Positions 1-5,765 of a stretch of DNA of 5,765 nucleotides are shown here, one piece after another. The DNA is from an uncultured Spirochaetales bacterium (GTDB lineage: Bacteria > Spirochaetota > Spirochaetia > Sphaerochaetales > Sphaerochaetaceae), in NCBI GenBank assembly GCA_934247875.1, contig CAKQJZ010000105.1, forward strand, positions 1 through 5,765. Direction: 5' to 3'. The position numbers and the translations under genes are program-made. The notes under the pieces were generated by a model, which was not told the origin of the DNA, made no database searches, and was given only the letters and a program-made list of their open reading frames with translations. Every line of letters starts with the position of its first letter. Position 1 is the first letter of the stretch.

Positions 1-19
1 GTCGAAAGACCCGTTTTTT
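1..19 (+). terminator. Right part of a probable intrinsic terminator, cut by the window edge
   Basis: The window opens with GTC-GAAA-GAC, a GNRA-type tetraloop closed by three pairs, followed by CCG and a run of six T (14-19). The bases CCG would pair with CGG just left of the window, giving a six-pair GC-rich stem followed by a U-tract, which is the form of a plus-strand rho-independent terminator. It would end a plus-strand gene lying outside the window and converging on the efflux operon. If an A-run precedes the hidden left arm, the element could also stop the minus-strand operon. The left arm itself is not visible, so this is an inference. Confidence 0.55.
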
Positions 20-74
20 GCCCCAAATCGAATTCTGGCTCAATTCATATCGGTAAATTCAGAAATGATTGTGG

Positions 75-103
75 TTAAGCCGAAGCATAGTACTCCGGCT
101 TAA
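75..103 (-). terminator. Stem-loop after the RND gene, possible operon 3' end
   Basis: TTAAGCCG (75-82) and CGGCTTAA (96-103) are perfect 8-bp inverted arms around a 13-nt loop, starting 8 nt beyond the RND stop codon. The position suits a 3'-end hairpin for the minus-strand operon. In the minus-strand transcript, however, the stem is followed by CCACAATC and not by a U-run, so it is not a textbook intrinsic terminator. It may protect the mRNA 3' end or support factor-dependent termination. In the plus direction a T-run occurs only at 115-120, too far from the stem to act with it. Confidence 0.45.
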
Positions 104-111
104 AATATGTC

Positions 112-3100
112 TTATTTTTTACGTTTATCATATTCCCTTAGCTGGTTCTTCAGTGAGTCAGGGTTATCATAATGCTTCTCTTTTCTCTGGTTAAAGAGTG
201 AATAGAGAACAGGTGTTAACAAGAGTGTTAGGAATGCTCCTGTTACAATACCACCTACAAATGTAAGTGCTATTGGCTGAAGCATCTCTGATCCTTCTCC
301 AGGGAAGAATGCAAGAGGAATCATACCAAGAATAGTTGTAAGAGTAGTCATAAGTATTGGTCTTAATCTGCCTTTTGCAGATTTAAGGCAAGCTTCTCTT
401 ACTGGTATTCTTTCTTCATCAATCAATCTGTTGATAGCATCAACAAGTACAATACCGTTATTAACGACAACACCTATGAGTGCTACTATGCCTACTATTG
501 AGAACATCGTGAAGCTTGTTCCTGTCCAAATATGAATCCAGATTACGCCAATTAGCAGCAATGGAATTGTTGCGAAGATGATGAAAGGATTCAGAAGACT
601 CTCGAATTGCGCAGCCATTACAGCGTAAACGAGGAACAGTGCAAGGAGAATAACCTTTATGAGTATTGGCATAAACTCATTGAAGTCTGTCATTTCACCT
701 GCTTGTTCGATTGTTACGCCTTCTGGAAGTATTAAGTACGCATCAAGTGCTTCATTAACAGCACTTTGAACAACAGATGCTGATACACCATCCTTTGCGT
801 TAGCCGTAATATGGTTAACACGCTCTTTGTTTTCTCTTGTAATTGTTCTAGGGCTTGTATCTTCAGTGAATGTAACAAAGTTATCAAGTGTTAGATTTCC
901 ATACTTTGTTGGAACAGCAAGAGACGCAATATCATCAATAGAAGATAAATCATCTTCATTGACTTTTACAACAAGGTCATATGTCGTATCTGTACTGAAT
1001 GTTGTGATTTCAGTTGCTGTTAAGCCAGAGAGCGCAGAATTAAGTGTTGAAGATATAGTTGAAACAGAAACGCCATAGTCTCCTGCTTTATCATAGTCGA
1101 TATCAACAGAGAACATTGGAGCACCATCAGTTAAATCTGATGATATATCTTGAATTACACTTACATGTTCGTTGAGTATCTTCTCAATCCTGCTAGCAGC
1201 TTCTTTAGAAGCACTAGCATCATTGCTATGAATCTCAACATCTACAGCATTAGCGCTAAAGCCTCTGCCAGCACCGAATGACCATGTTTCAGATGGGTTA
1301 GTGCTAAGAAGTGGTCTTAGCATATTCTGAATTTCCTTAGCACTGTATTTCTGTTCTGTGATATCTGGAAGAGCAATTCTGATTGATCCAGTATTAGATG
1401 AGCCTATCTCCATTGTAATTGAGTTATAGCTACCGTCAGGAAGTGTTTCCTTGATCTTATCATTCATTGCGAATACAGCAGCTCTGGTAACGCTATTATT
1501 AGTACCAGCTTCAAGTGTCAATGATAATGATACAGAGTCATCACTTGTCATCTGAGGTGTTAAGCTCATACCTAGACCAGAGAACATTGTCAAAGAGAAG
1601 AGCAATATTAATACAAGAAGAACAATCAGCAGAAGTCTATGATTTAAGAAGTACCCTAAGACTTTAGCATAAGCATTCCTAAGTCCACTTTCAAACTTTG
1701 ACATTGCGTTATCTGCCCATCTAAGCGGCGCAAAACGCAAAGGCTTCTGAGTTCTTGTATTTAGCTTCAGAATACTTCCTGATAGTGCTGGTACAAGTGT
1801 TATTGCAACAAATAAAGAAGAAGCAAGTGATATACATACTGTTATTACAAGGTCCTGGAACATTATGCCAATCATTCCAAGCTGATATTTATAGATAATC
1901 AGAGGAACAAATACACATAGTGTTGTTAAAGTTGATGCAACAATGGCTGTAAGCATATTGTGGCTGCCTTTGATAGCTGCAATAGCGGATTTCTCACCTT
2001 TGCTTCTATAGTAGTAAGTGTTTTCAAGTATGATGATAGATGCATCAACTATCATTCCTATACCAAGAATCAAACCAGACATGCTCATGCTGTTTACAGT
2101 TATTCCTGTGATAGACATAACCATCAAAGTAATCAGAATACAAATAGGCATGCTTAGTGCAATGATGATTGTTGCTTTGAAGTTTCTTAAGAACAGGAAT
2201 ATAACAAGTGCTGCTAGTATAACACCCTCAACAGCAGACTTAACTACTTCATTCATAGATGATGAGATCATCTCTGTTGAGTCTCTGTCGATAGTAAGTG
2301 TCAGATCACTATCAAGCTGAGAAATGATATTAGGAAGTGCTTCCTTGATAGCTTTTGCAACAGTAGTTGAGCTTGAGTCTGATGTGTTGGAGATATCGAG
2401 TGAGACAATCTCATTGCCATTTAGATAAGACTCTCTGCCTCCTGTCTTCTTTACAAGTTCGATATCTGCAATATCACTTAAACGTACAGCAACGCCATCT
2501 TTCAATGCTATTACAGTATCCTCAATTTCTTCGACAGTGCTATATCTGCCATCAATAGAGATGTTGTAATCAAGGTTTCCTTGTGTAATAGAACCTGCTG
2601 TAGATTGAATATTGTGACCTGATAAAGCAGCTGCTACTTCAGATAGCGTTACTCCATATGCATTGAGTCTGTTAGTTGAGACATTGACATCATATTCATA
2701 TTCACCACCACCGAATGTATCAACATCAGCAACGCCAGGGATTCTTTCAAGCATTGGCTGGATAGTATCTTCAGCAATAGCCTGTAGCTCTTCAACTGAT
2801 CTAGGGCCTGAAAGAGTTAAGTTCATTACTGTACTCCCAGACATACCGTTAAATGACATTACTTCAGGAGTTGATGCCCAGCTTGGAAGAGATCTGCTTG
2901 ATCTTGTTATTATGCTTTGGATATTGCTTTTAGCTTCATCAAGGTCCGTACCATACTCAAACTCAAGCATAATCATGCAATTGCCATTAGAACTGCGCGA
3001 TGTGATGTTCTTTATATTCTCAACAGACGAAAGGCTTGTTTCCAGTGGTTTAGCAACCTGCTGCTCTATCTCTTCAGGACCTGCATCATCACAATTGATC

Positions 3101-3243
3101 ATAACAGAGAGAACTGGCATGTCTACACTAGGGTATAGTGCTAAATCTATTGATGAGATGAATACAGCAGCTATAACTGCAATTAATATGTAGACCATTG
3201 TCATTAAGACTGGTCTTCTTACCGATAACTCACTTATTGACAT
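112..3243 (-). CDS. RND-family multidrug efflux transporter, inner-membrane subunit (AcrB/BesB-like, HAE1 type)
   Basis: This 1043-residue protein has the full RND length and layout: TM1 at about 11-30, a first periplasmic porter/docking half at 38-330, a cluster TM2-TM6 at 337-490, TM7 at about 535-556, a second periplasmic half at 560-855, and TM8-TM12 at 858-1014. A charged cytoplasmic tail closes it (1018-1043). Family signatures include FEYGTDLDEA (95-104), IPGVADVDTFGG (168-179), GMIVDASIIILEN (396-408) in TM4, GVVVNNGIVLVD (924-935) in TM10 and RLRPILMTT (959-967) in TM11. The family exports hydrophobic or amphiphilic compounds as a trimer driven by an ion gradient. In the relay, D400 matches AcrB D407 and R959/T966 match R971/T978, but the D408 position is A401 and the K940 position is N928. 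The start is supported by AAGGAG 5 nt upstream and by the usual short N-terminus before TM1. It is the last gene of the operon. The substrate cannot be read from sequence; the length and motifs argue against the heavy-metal subgroup, but not decisively. Confidence 0.96.
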   Translation of the reverse strand: MSISELSVRRPVLMTMVYILIAVIAAVFISSIDLALYPSVDMPVLSVMINCDDAGPEEIEQQVAKPLETSLSSVENIKNITSRSSNGNCMIMLEFEYGTDLDEAKSNIQSIITRSSRSLPSWASTPEVMSFNGMSGSTVMNLTLSGPRSVEELQAIAEDTIQPMLERIPGVADVDTFGGGEYEYDVNVSTNRLNAYGVTLSEVAAALSGHNIQSTAGSITQGNLDYNISIDGRYSTVEEIEDTVIALKDGVAVRLSDIADIELVKKTGGRESYLNGNEIVSLDISNTSDSSSTTVAKAIKEALPNIISQLDSDLTLTIDRDSTEMISSSMNEVVKSAVEGVILAALVIFLFLRNFKATIIIALSMPICILITLMVMSITGITVNSMSMSGLILGIGMIVDASIIILENTYYYRSKGEKSAIAAIKGSHNMLTAIVASTLTTLCVFVPLIIYKYQLGMIGIMFQDLVITVCISLASSLFVAITLVPALSGSILKLNTRTQKPLRFAPLRWADNAMSKFESGLRNAYAKVLGYFLNHRLLLIVLLVLILLFSLTMFSGLGMSLTPQMTSDDSVSLSLTLEAGTNNSVTRAAVFAMNDKIKETLPDGSYNSITMEIGSSNTGSIRIALPDITEQKYSAKEIQNMLRPLLSTNPSETWSFGAGRGFSANAVDVEIHSNDASASKEAASRIEKILNEHVSVIQDISSDLTDGAPMFSVDIDYDKAGDYGVSVSTISSTLNSALSGLTATEITTFSTDTTYDLVVKVNEDDLSSIDDIASLAVPTKYGNLTLDNFVTFTEDTSPRTITRENKERVNHITANAKDGVSASVVQSAVNEALDAYLILPEGVTIEQAGEMTDFNEFMPILIKVILLALFLVYAVMAAQFESLLNPFIIFATIPLLLIGVIWIHIWTGTSFTMFSIVGIVALIGVVVNNGIVLVDAINRLIDEERIPVREACLKSAKGRLRPILMTTLTTILGMIPLAFFPGEGSEMLQPIALTFVGGIVTGAFLTLLLTPVLYSLFNQRKEKHYDNPDSLKNQLREYDKRKK

Positions 3244-3248
3244 AGCTA

Positions 3249-3254
3249 CTCCTT
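3249..3254 (-). promoter_or_regulatory. Ribosome binding site of the RND gene, overlapping the adaptor stop codon
   Basis: Read on the minus strand, the junction is TAAGGAGTAGCT followed by ATG. The strong Shine-Dalgarno AAGGAG uses the last two bases of the adaptor's TAA stop and lies 5 nt before the start. This arrangement fixes the RND start codon and suggests that ribosomes finishing the adaptor help initiate the transporter. Confidence 0.85.
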
Positions 3255-4179
3255 AAACTACAGAAACAGCAGTTCCATCTGTTGCATTTCCAGCTGTAAT
3301 AACAATGTCGCCAGCTTCAAGGCCTGATGTTATTACTGACATTGTTGAGTTAGAATCACCTTTCTCTACATATGTTCTGACTGCTTTTCCATCCTTAACT
3401 GTATAAACAACACTCTCACCGGCATATGAAGAGATAGCACTTGTTGGAATCATGATGACGTTCTCTAGTTCTTTGACAACAACTTCTGCATTTACATACA
3501 TTCCTTCTTTGAGGCCTTCTGTATCACCTTTTATTGAAATCTCTGCAGGAAGAGAGCGGGATGAAGTGGAGAGAGTATCTGAAAGATATGAAATCTCTCC
3601 ATCCCAGCTCTTGCCTTCATATGAAGCAGAAGTAATTGTTGCACTAGCTCCAAGTTCAACTGTTGCTATATCCTTCTCAGGAATGTTTATATCAACTTTG
3701 AGATCTCGCTCTCCTCTGATTACGACAATGGCATTAGCACCTGATACATTGTCGCCCTCTGATACATTGACGCTATATACAGTTCCATCTGCTGTTGCTG
3801 TAACTGCGCTCTCTTTGTAGCTCATGCCAGGTTTAGATGGATCGACATATAAAAGAACATCTCCTTTCTTTACTTCGTCTCCTCGTTTTACTAGAACAGA
3901 TGTGACTTTGCCGGAGATATCTGAATAAACAGAAACATCTTTATCAAGTGATGATAAAGTGCCAGAAAGCTTTCTGGTTTTAATGAATGTAGAAGCTTCA
4001 GCTTCAACAGCATTAACATTGACTACGCTTGATGAGCTACTATCTTCAGCTCTAGGCCCCATATTCATAGGCATCTGTTCTTTGCTTTCAGCGCTTCTCA
4101 TATATATTGCAACAGCAAGTGCTGCGCATATCAAAACTAGGATTACTGTAATAATCCTGTCAAATATCTTGCCTTTCAT
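3253..4179 (-). CDS. Hairpin-less periplasmic adaptor (membrane fusion protein) of the RND pump, BesA-like
   Basis: This 308-residue adaptor would link the RND trimer to the outer-membrane duct. An N-terminal membrane anchor spans about 9-26. It has no usable lipobox, because the only Cys there (C18) is preceded by I17, so it is probably an uncleaved single-span protein. A flexible Ser-rich linker follows (28-52). The first lipoyl half is at about 83-113 (ISGKVTSVLVKRGDEVKKGD, 88-107) and the second at about 125-155 (ADGTVYSVNVSEGDNV, 130-145). A beta-barrel covers about 158-236, and the membrane-proximal domain covers 240-308 plus the strand before the lipoyl part. Typical adaptors carry a coiled-coil hairpin of some 60 or more residues between the lipoyl halves; here only about 10 residues (115-124) separate them. 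The same absence is known from the Borrelia BesA structure. The reading frame is intact and both halves are well formed, so a recent damaging deletion is unlikely. The gene lies 14 nt after the OMF gene and 9 nt before the RND gene. Confidence 0.93.
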   Translation of the reverse strand: MKGKIFDRIITVILVLICAALAVAIYMRSAESKEQMPMNMGPRAEDSSSSSVVNVNAVEAEASTFIKTRKLSGTLSSLDKDVSVYSDISGKVTSVLVKRGDEVKKGDVLLYVDPSKPGMSYKESAVTATADGTVYSVNVSEGDNVSGANAIVVIRGERDLKVDINIPEKDIATVELGASATITSASYEGKSWDGEISYLSDTLSTSSRSLPAEISIKGDTEGLKEGMYVNAEVVVKELENVIMIPTSAISSYAGESVVYTVKDGKAVRTYVEKGDSNSTMSVITSGLEAGDIVITAGNATDGTAVSVV

Positions 4180-4189
4180 TTTCTATTAA

Positions 4190-4195
4190 CCTCTT
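4190..4195 (-). promoter_or_regulatory. Ribosome binding site of the adaptor gene, overlapping the OMF stop codon
   Basis: The minus-strand junction reads TAAGAGG, then TTAATAGAAA, then ATG. AAGAGG is a good Shine-Dalgarno at 10 nt from the start, and its first two bases belong to the OMF stop codon. This resembles the following junction and suggests coupled translation. Confidence 0.75.
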
Positions 4196-5498
4196 AGATT
4201 GAATATTCTTTTACGAGCTCTGACTTGGATGTTCCAAGAGCACTTGCTAGCTCATATAATGATTTGATGTATTGCGCTTTAGCACTTGAAAGCGATAGCT
4301 CAGATGAGAGCTTATTATTCTCTGCTGAGATAATATCTGAAACAGATACAAGTCCTGCTTCATAGCTTTCCTTTTTAAGCTCTAGAGTTTTCTTAGAAAG
4401 CTCTAAGCTCTCTTCTGCAAGCGCAATGTTCTCATATTGCTGATTGATTGTGTTTATAGAGTTTTTAACTGTTGTTTTTAATGATGTTAAAGAGCTCTCT
4501 TTGTTGAGTTTAGCAATCTTTACACTATCTTCAGCATTCTTAACATTATTGCTGCCCTTAGAGTTAGGAATATATGAACTTAAAGGAACTGAAACACTTA
4601 CAGTAGTATGAAAACTATCAGAAATAATGCTGCTGCCATTGCCTGTAGAGCTAACGTTAGCACTTCCTGTCAAATCCCAGCCTGCAGAGAATGAAAGAGA
4701 TGGATAATAGCTTTGAAGCTTTGTATTCTTTTCATTTCTTTCTGCTTGTTCAATAGAAGCATCTAAACTCTGAAGAGATAAGATGGAGTTTGAATACTTA
4801 GCAATAAGAGATTCAGCACTAGGGAGATCCAAAGCTACAACATCTTCTAAATCATCAAGTTCGATATCATCAAGGTTAATGCCTGTGAGGATTTTAAATG
4901 CATCAAGTGACAATTCATATGCATCATTTAACGCTTTGAGTGAGTATTCTGCTTTCTTAAGCGCAAGTTCTGCATCTAATAGGCTTAGCTCACTTGCTTG
5001 TCCTGATTCATACATATCTTTAGTTGATTCGTATGTTGCTTGAAGATTATTTAGTGTGACAGAACTGCTCTCAATGCTTATCTTGGAACTCTGAAGATTC
5101 AGATAAGCAGTTCTGACACTATCTTCAAGTGATTGTACTTTAGTTAGGTATGTAATGTTTGCTAGAGTTTCCTGTATTCTTGCACTCTCTGCATTTCCAA
5201 TTAGATTGGTTCCCAGAGAATAAGAAACGCCTAAACTAATGTTAGTACTAAGTGGAGTGAATGATTGATTTATAGCACTCCCTCGCGTTGTTGCAGAGCC
5301 TGTCAAAGAGAATTCAGGAAGCCAGCTCTGTAACGTAGAGGCACTTCTGAGACTCTTCTCAAGCTCAAGCTTAGCAATATCTAATGAGACATTGTTAGCT
5401 TTTGCAGATTCTATGGTATCTTCAATTGATACTGGCGTCGCAAATACACCAGTGACGCATAGAATTGCAATAGTCAAAAAAATCAATAACTTTTGCAT
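4194..5498 (-). CDS. TolC-family outer-membrane efflux protein (OMF, BesC-like)
   Basis: This 434-residue protein is the outer-membrane exit duct of the pump, expected to form a trimeric beta-barrel with a long periplasmic alpha-helical tunnel. A Sec signal peptide (1-20) has a hydrophobic core and a likely cut after GVFA, before TPVS; C14 is not in a lipobox, so no lipoprotein is predicted. The mature part shows the duplicated OEP fold, at about 25-205 and 225-425. Each half has beta-strand segments (about 62-96 and 266-306) and long heptad-like helices. The helix-turn tip motifs repeat in both halves: YESGQASELSLLDAE (163-177) and YEAGLVSVSDIISAE (379-393), and each half ends in a similar segment (ILTG at 203-206, ASALG at 418-422). 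Serine is very abundant (about 75 of 434). It is the first gene of the operon, with GAGGG 5 nt before the start codon. OMFs often serve several pumps, but its position here assigns it to the adjacent adaptor and RND protein. Confidence 0.95.
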   Translation of the reverse strand: MQKLLIFLTIAILCVTGVFATPVSIEDTIESAKANNVSLDIAKLELEKSLRSASTLQSWLPEFSLTGSATTRGSAINQSFTPLSTNISLGVSYSLGTNLIGNAESARIQETLANITYLTKVQSLEDSVRTAYLNLQSSKISIESSSVTLNNLQATYESTKDMYESGQASELSLLDAELALKKAEYSLKALNDAYELSLDAFKILTGINLDDIELDDLEDVVALDLPSAESLIAKYSNSILSLQSLDASIEQAERNEKNTKLQSYYPSLSFSAGWDLTGSANVSSTGNGSSIISDSFHTTVSVSVPLSSYIPNSKGSNNVKNAEDSVKIAKLNKESSLTSLKTTVKNSINTINQQYENIALAEESLELSKKTLELKKESYEAGLVSVSDIISAENNKLSSELSLSSAKAQYIKSLYELASALGTSKSELVKEYSI

Positions 5499-5503
5499 GT
5501 TAA

Positions 5504-5509
5504 CCCTCT
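5504..5509 (-). promoter_or_regulatory. Ribosome binding site of the OMF gene
   Basis: On the minus strand AGAGGG lies 5 nt before the ATG at 5498. It supports this start codon, which is also the one that gives a complete signal peptide. Confidence 0.75.
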
Positions 5510-5559
5510 GAATTAGATAGGACTAATCATACAACTTGAGCACTATTTCTATGTTTACG

Positions 5560-5590
5560 TTTATATGTAGATTTATGTAGAGTTTGTGAA
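5560..5590 (-). promoter_or_regulatory. Candidate sigma-70-type promoter of the efflux operon
   Basis: On the minus strand TTCACA (5590-5585; five of six bases match TTGACA) is followed after 19 nt by TATAAA (5565-5560; five of six match TATAAT). The spacer is longer than the preferred 17 nt and the region is AT-rich, so chance matches are likely. It would give a 5' leader of roughly 50 nt. An alternative -10 is TATGAT on the minus strand near 5531-5526, which lacks a recognisable -35 at the correct distance. Confidence 0.35.
5564..5581. repeat. Two direct copies of TATGTAGA at 10-bp period
   Basis: TATGTAGA occurs at 5564-5571 and again at 5574-5581, start to start 10 bp, close to one helical turn. 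On the minus strand both copies (TCTACATA) fall essentially in the spacer of the candidate operon promoter. Phased direct repeats in that position can be transcription-factor sites, but two short AT-rich copies could also arise by chance. Confidence 0.4.
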
Positions 5591-5593
5591 GAA

Positions 5594-5682
5594 TAAATCG
5601 TTATTCAACATTTAAAAACCTGCACTCATATCTGCACTAATCACGCAAAAACTGCAAACAAACTACTTCAAATAACGATTTA
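5594..5682. repeat. Perfect 12-bp inverted repeat with arms 65 nt apart, upstream of the divergent gene
   Basis: TAAATCGTTATT (5594-5605) and AATAACGATTTA (5671-5682) are exact reverse complements. The right arm ends 14 nt before the ATG at 5697, immediately ahead of its ribosome binding site. The arms could be paired operator sites for a regulator acting on one or both divergent genes, with centres 77 bp apart. If the transcript starts left of 5594, they could instead form the stem of a long-loop RNA structure in the leader. The sequence does not decide between these. Confidence 0.6.
5620..5638. repeat. Two direct copies of CTGCACT at 12-bp period
   Basis: CTGCACT occurs at 5620-5626 and 5632-5638, within the interval between the two arms of the 12-bp inverted repeat. 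A partial further match, CTGCA, starts at 5652. The role is unknown and the repeats are short. Confidence 0.35.
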
Positions 5683-5687
5683 CACGC

Positions 5688-5693
5688 AGAGGA
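5688..5693 (+). promoter_or_regulatory. Ribosome binding site of the divergent gene
   Basis: AGAGGA lies just before the ATG at 5697, with the GAGG core 4 nt from the start codon. The spacing is slightly short but functional. Together with the immediate signal peptide it supports the start. Confidence 0.65.
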
Positions 5694-5696
5694 AGT

Positions 5697-5765
5697 ATGA
5701 AAAAAATACTTAGTATTGCTTTAGTAGCTTTACTAGCAGCTAGCACAGTATTCGCTGGTTTCTCT
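5697..5765 (+). CDS. 5' end of a gene for a secreted or outer-membrane protein (partial)
   Basis: Only 23 codons are in the window, open to its right edge. They encode MKKILSIALVALLAASTVFA followed by GFS: two lysines after the start, a hydrophobic core and an AXA-like site (VFA), so a Sec signal peptide cut after residue 20 is very likely. No lipobox Cys is present, which argues against a lipoprotein. An AGAGGA ribosome binding site precedes it. It is transcribed away from the efflux operon across a 198-nt shared intergenic region. The mature protein is unseen, so no function can be given; an exported envelope protein is the most that can be inferred. Confidence 0.8.
   Translation, partial: MKKILSIALVALLAASTVFAGFS

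Noticed and set aside
2663..3193. A 176-codon plus-strand open frame opposite the RND gene
   Set aside because: It lies entirely antisense within the strongly conserved N-terminal porter region of the RND gene. Its translation is a low-complexity Ser-rich product with no recognisable domain, so it is a shadow of the real gene.
3452..3820. A 122-codon plus-strand open frame opposite the adaptor gene
   Set aside because: It is antisense to a complete adaptor with clear lipoyl and barrel segments, and neither its start context nor its composition supports an independent gene.
3808..3837. The missing hairpin as an assembly error or recent deletion
   Set aside because: The frame is continuous, both lipoyl halves are intact and the short linker is plausible. 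A natural hairpin-less adaptor is known in BesA, so a genuine family form is the simpler reading.
3253..4179. The adaptor as a lipoprotein
   Set aside because: C18 sits in VLIC, where the residue before Cys is Ile and not Gly, Ala or Ser, so the lipobox rule fails. A plain transmembrane anchor fits better.
4783..5043. An 86-codon plus-strand open frame opposite the OMF gene
   Set aside because: Its Ser-rich translation mirrors the Ser/Ala/Leu-rich helices of the OMF on the other strand, and it has no domain.
4194..5498. Repetitive Ser/Leu/Glu-rich stretches in the OMF considered as a separate repeat protein or recombination hotspot
   Set aside because: They coincide with the two expected helical halves of the OEP fold and its internal duplication. 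The similarity is at protein level, without long identical DNA copies.
5604..5632. A promoter for the divergent plus-strand gene (TTCAAC with CATATC 17 nt later)
   Set aside because: The -10 matches the consensus at only three of six positions. No convincing promoter for this gene could be singled out in the AT-rich region.

Overview
This window holds one complete three-gene tripartite efflux operon on the minus strand. In transcription order it encodes a TolC-type outer-membrane factor (4194-5498), a periplasmic adaptor (3253-4179) and an RND inner-membrane transporter (112-3243). At the right edge, a divergent plus-strand gene begins at 5697. Only its signal peptide and three further residues are inside the window. 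The DNA is AT-rich, and no mobile element, CRISPR array, tRNA or rRNA is visible.

The likely source is a didermic, low-GC bacterium, and I favour a spirochaete. The gene order OMF-adaptor-RND is that of the Borrelia burgdorferi BesC-BesA-BesB pump. The adaptor also has the rare trait for which BesA is known: its two lipoyl half-motifs are separated by about 10 residues, with no alpha-helical hairpin. This assignment is inference from architecture and has not been confirmed by a database match.

Layout: 1-111 is non-coding. It contains what looks like the right half of a plus-strand terminator cut by the window edge (1-19) and a perfect 8-bp-stem hairpin just past the operon's last stop codon (75-103). 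From 112 to 5498 the three genes are packed with gaps of 9 and 14 nt. At both junctions the Shine-Dalgarno sequence overlaps the preceding stop codon, suggesting translational coupling. The 198-nt divergent intergenic region (5499-5696) holds a weak candidate operon promoter with a 10-bp-phased direct repeat in its spacer, another short direct repeat, and a perfect 12-bp inverted repeat with arms 65 nt apart.

Together the products should form an envelope-spanning exporter. The RND protein captures substrates (drugs, detergent-like compounds, lipids or metabolites) from the periplasm or inner membrane, the adaptor joins it to the outer-membrane duct, and the duct opens to the exterior. Two departures from the E. 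coli AcrAB-TolC model stand out. The adaptor lacks the hairpin that normally docks onto the duct, although the duct keeps both ordinary tip motifs. The RND proton-relay residues are D400, A401 and N928 instead of the classical Asp, Asp and Lys. No regulator gene lies in the window.
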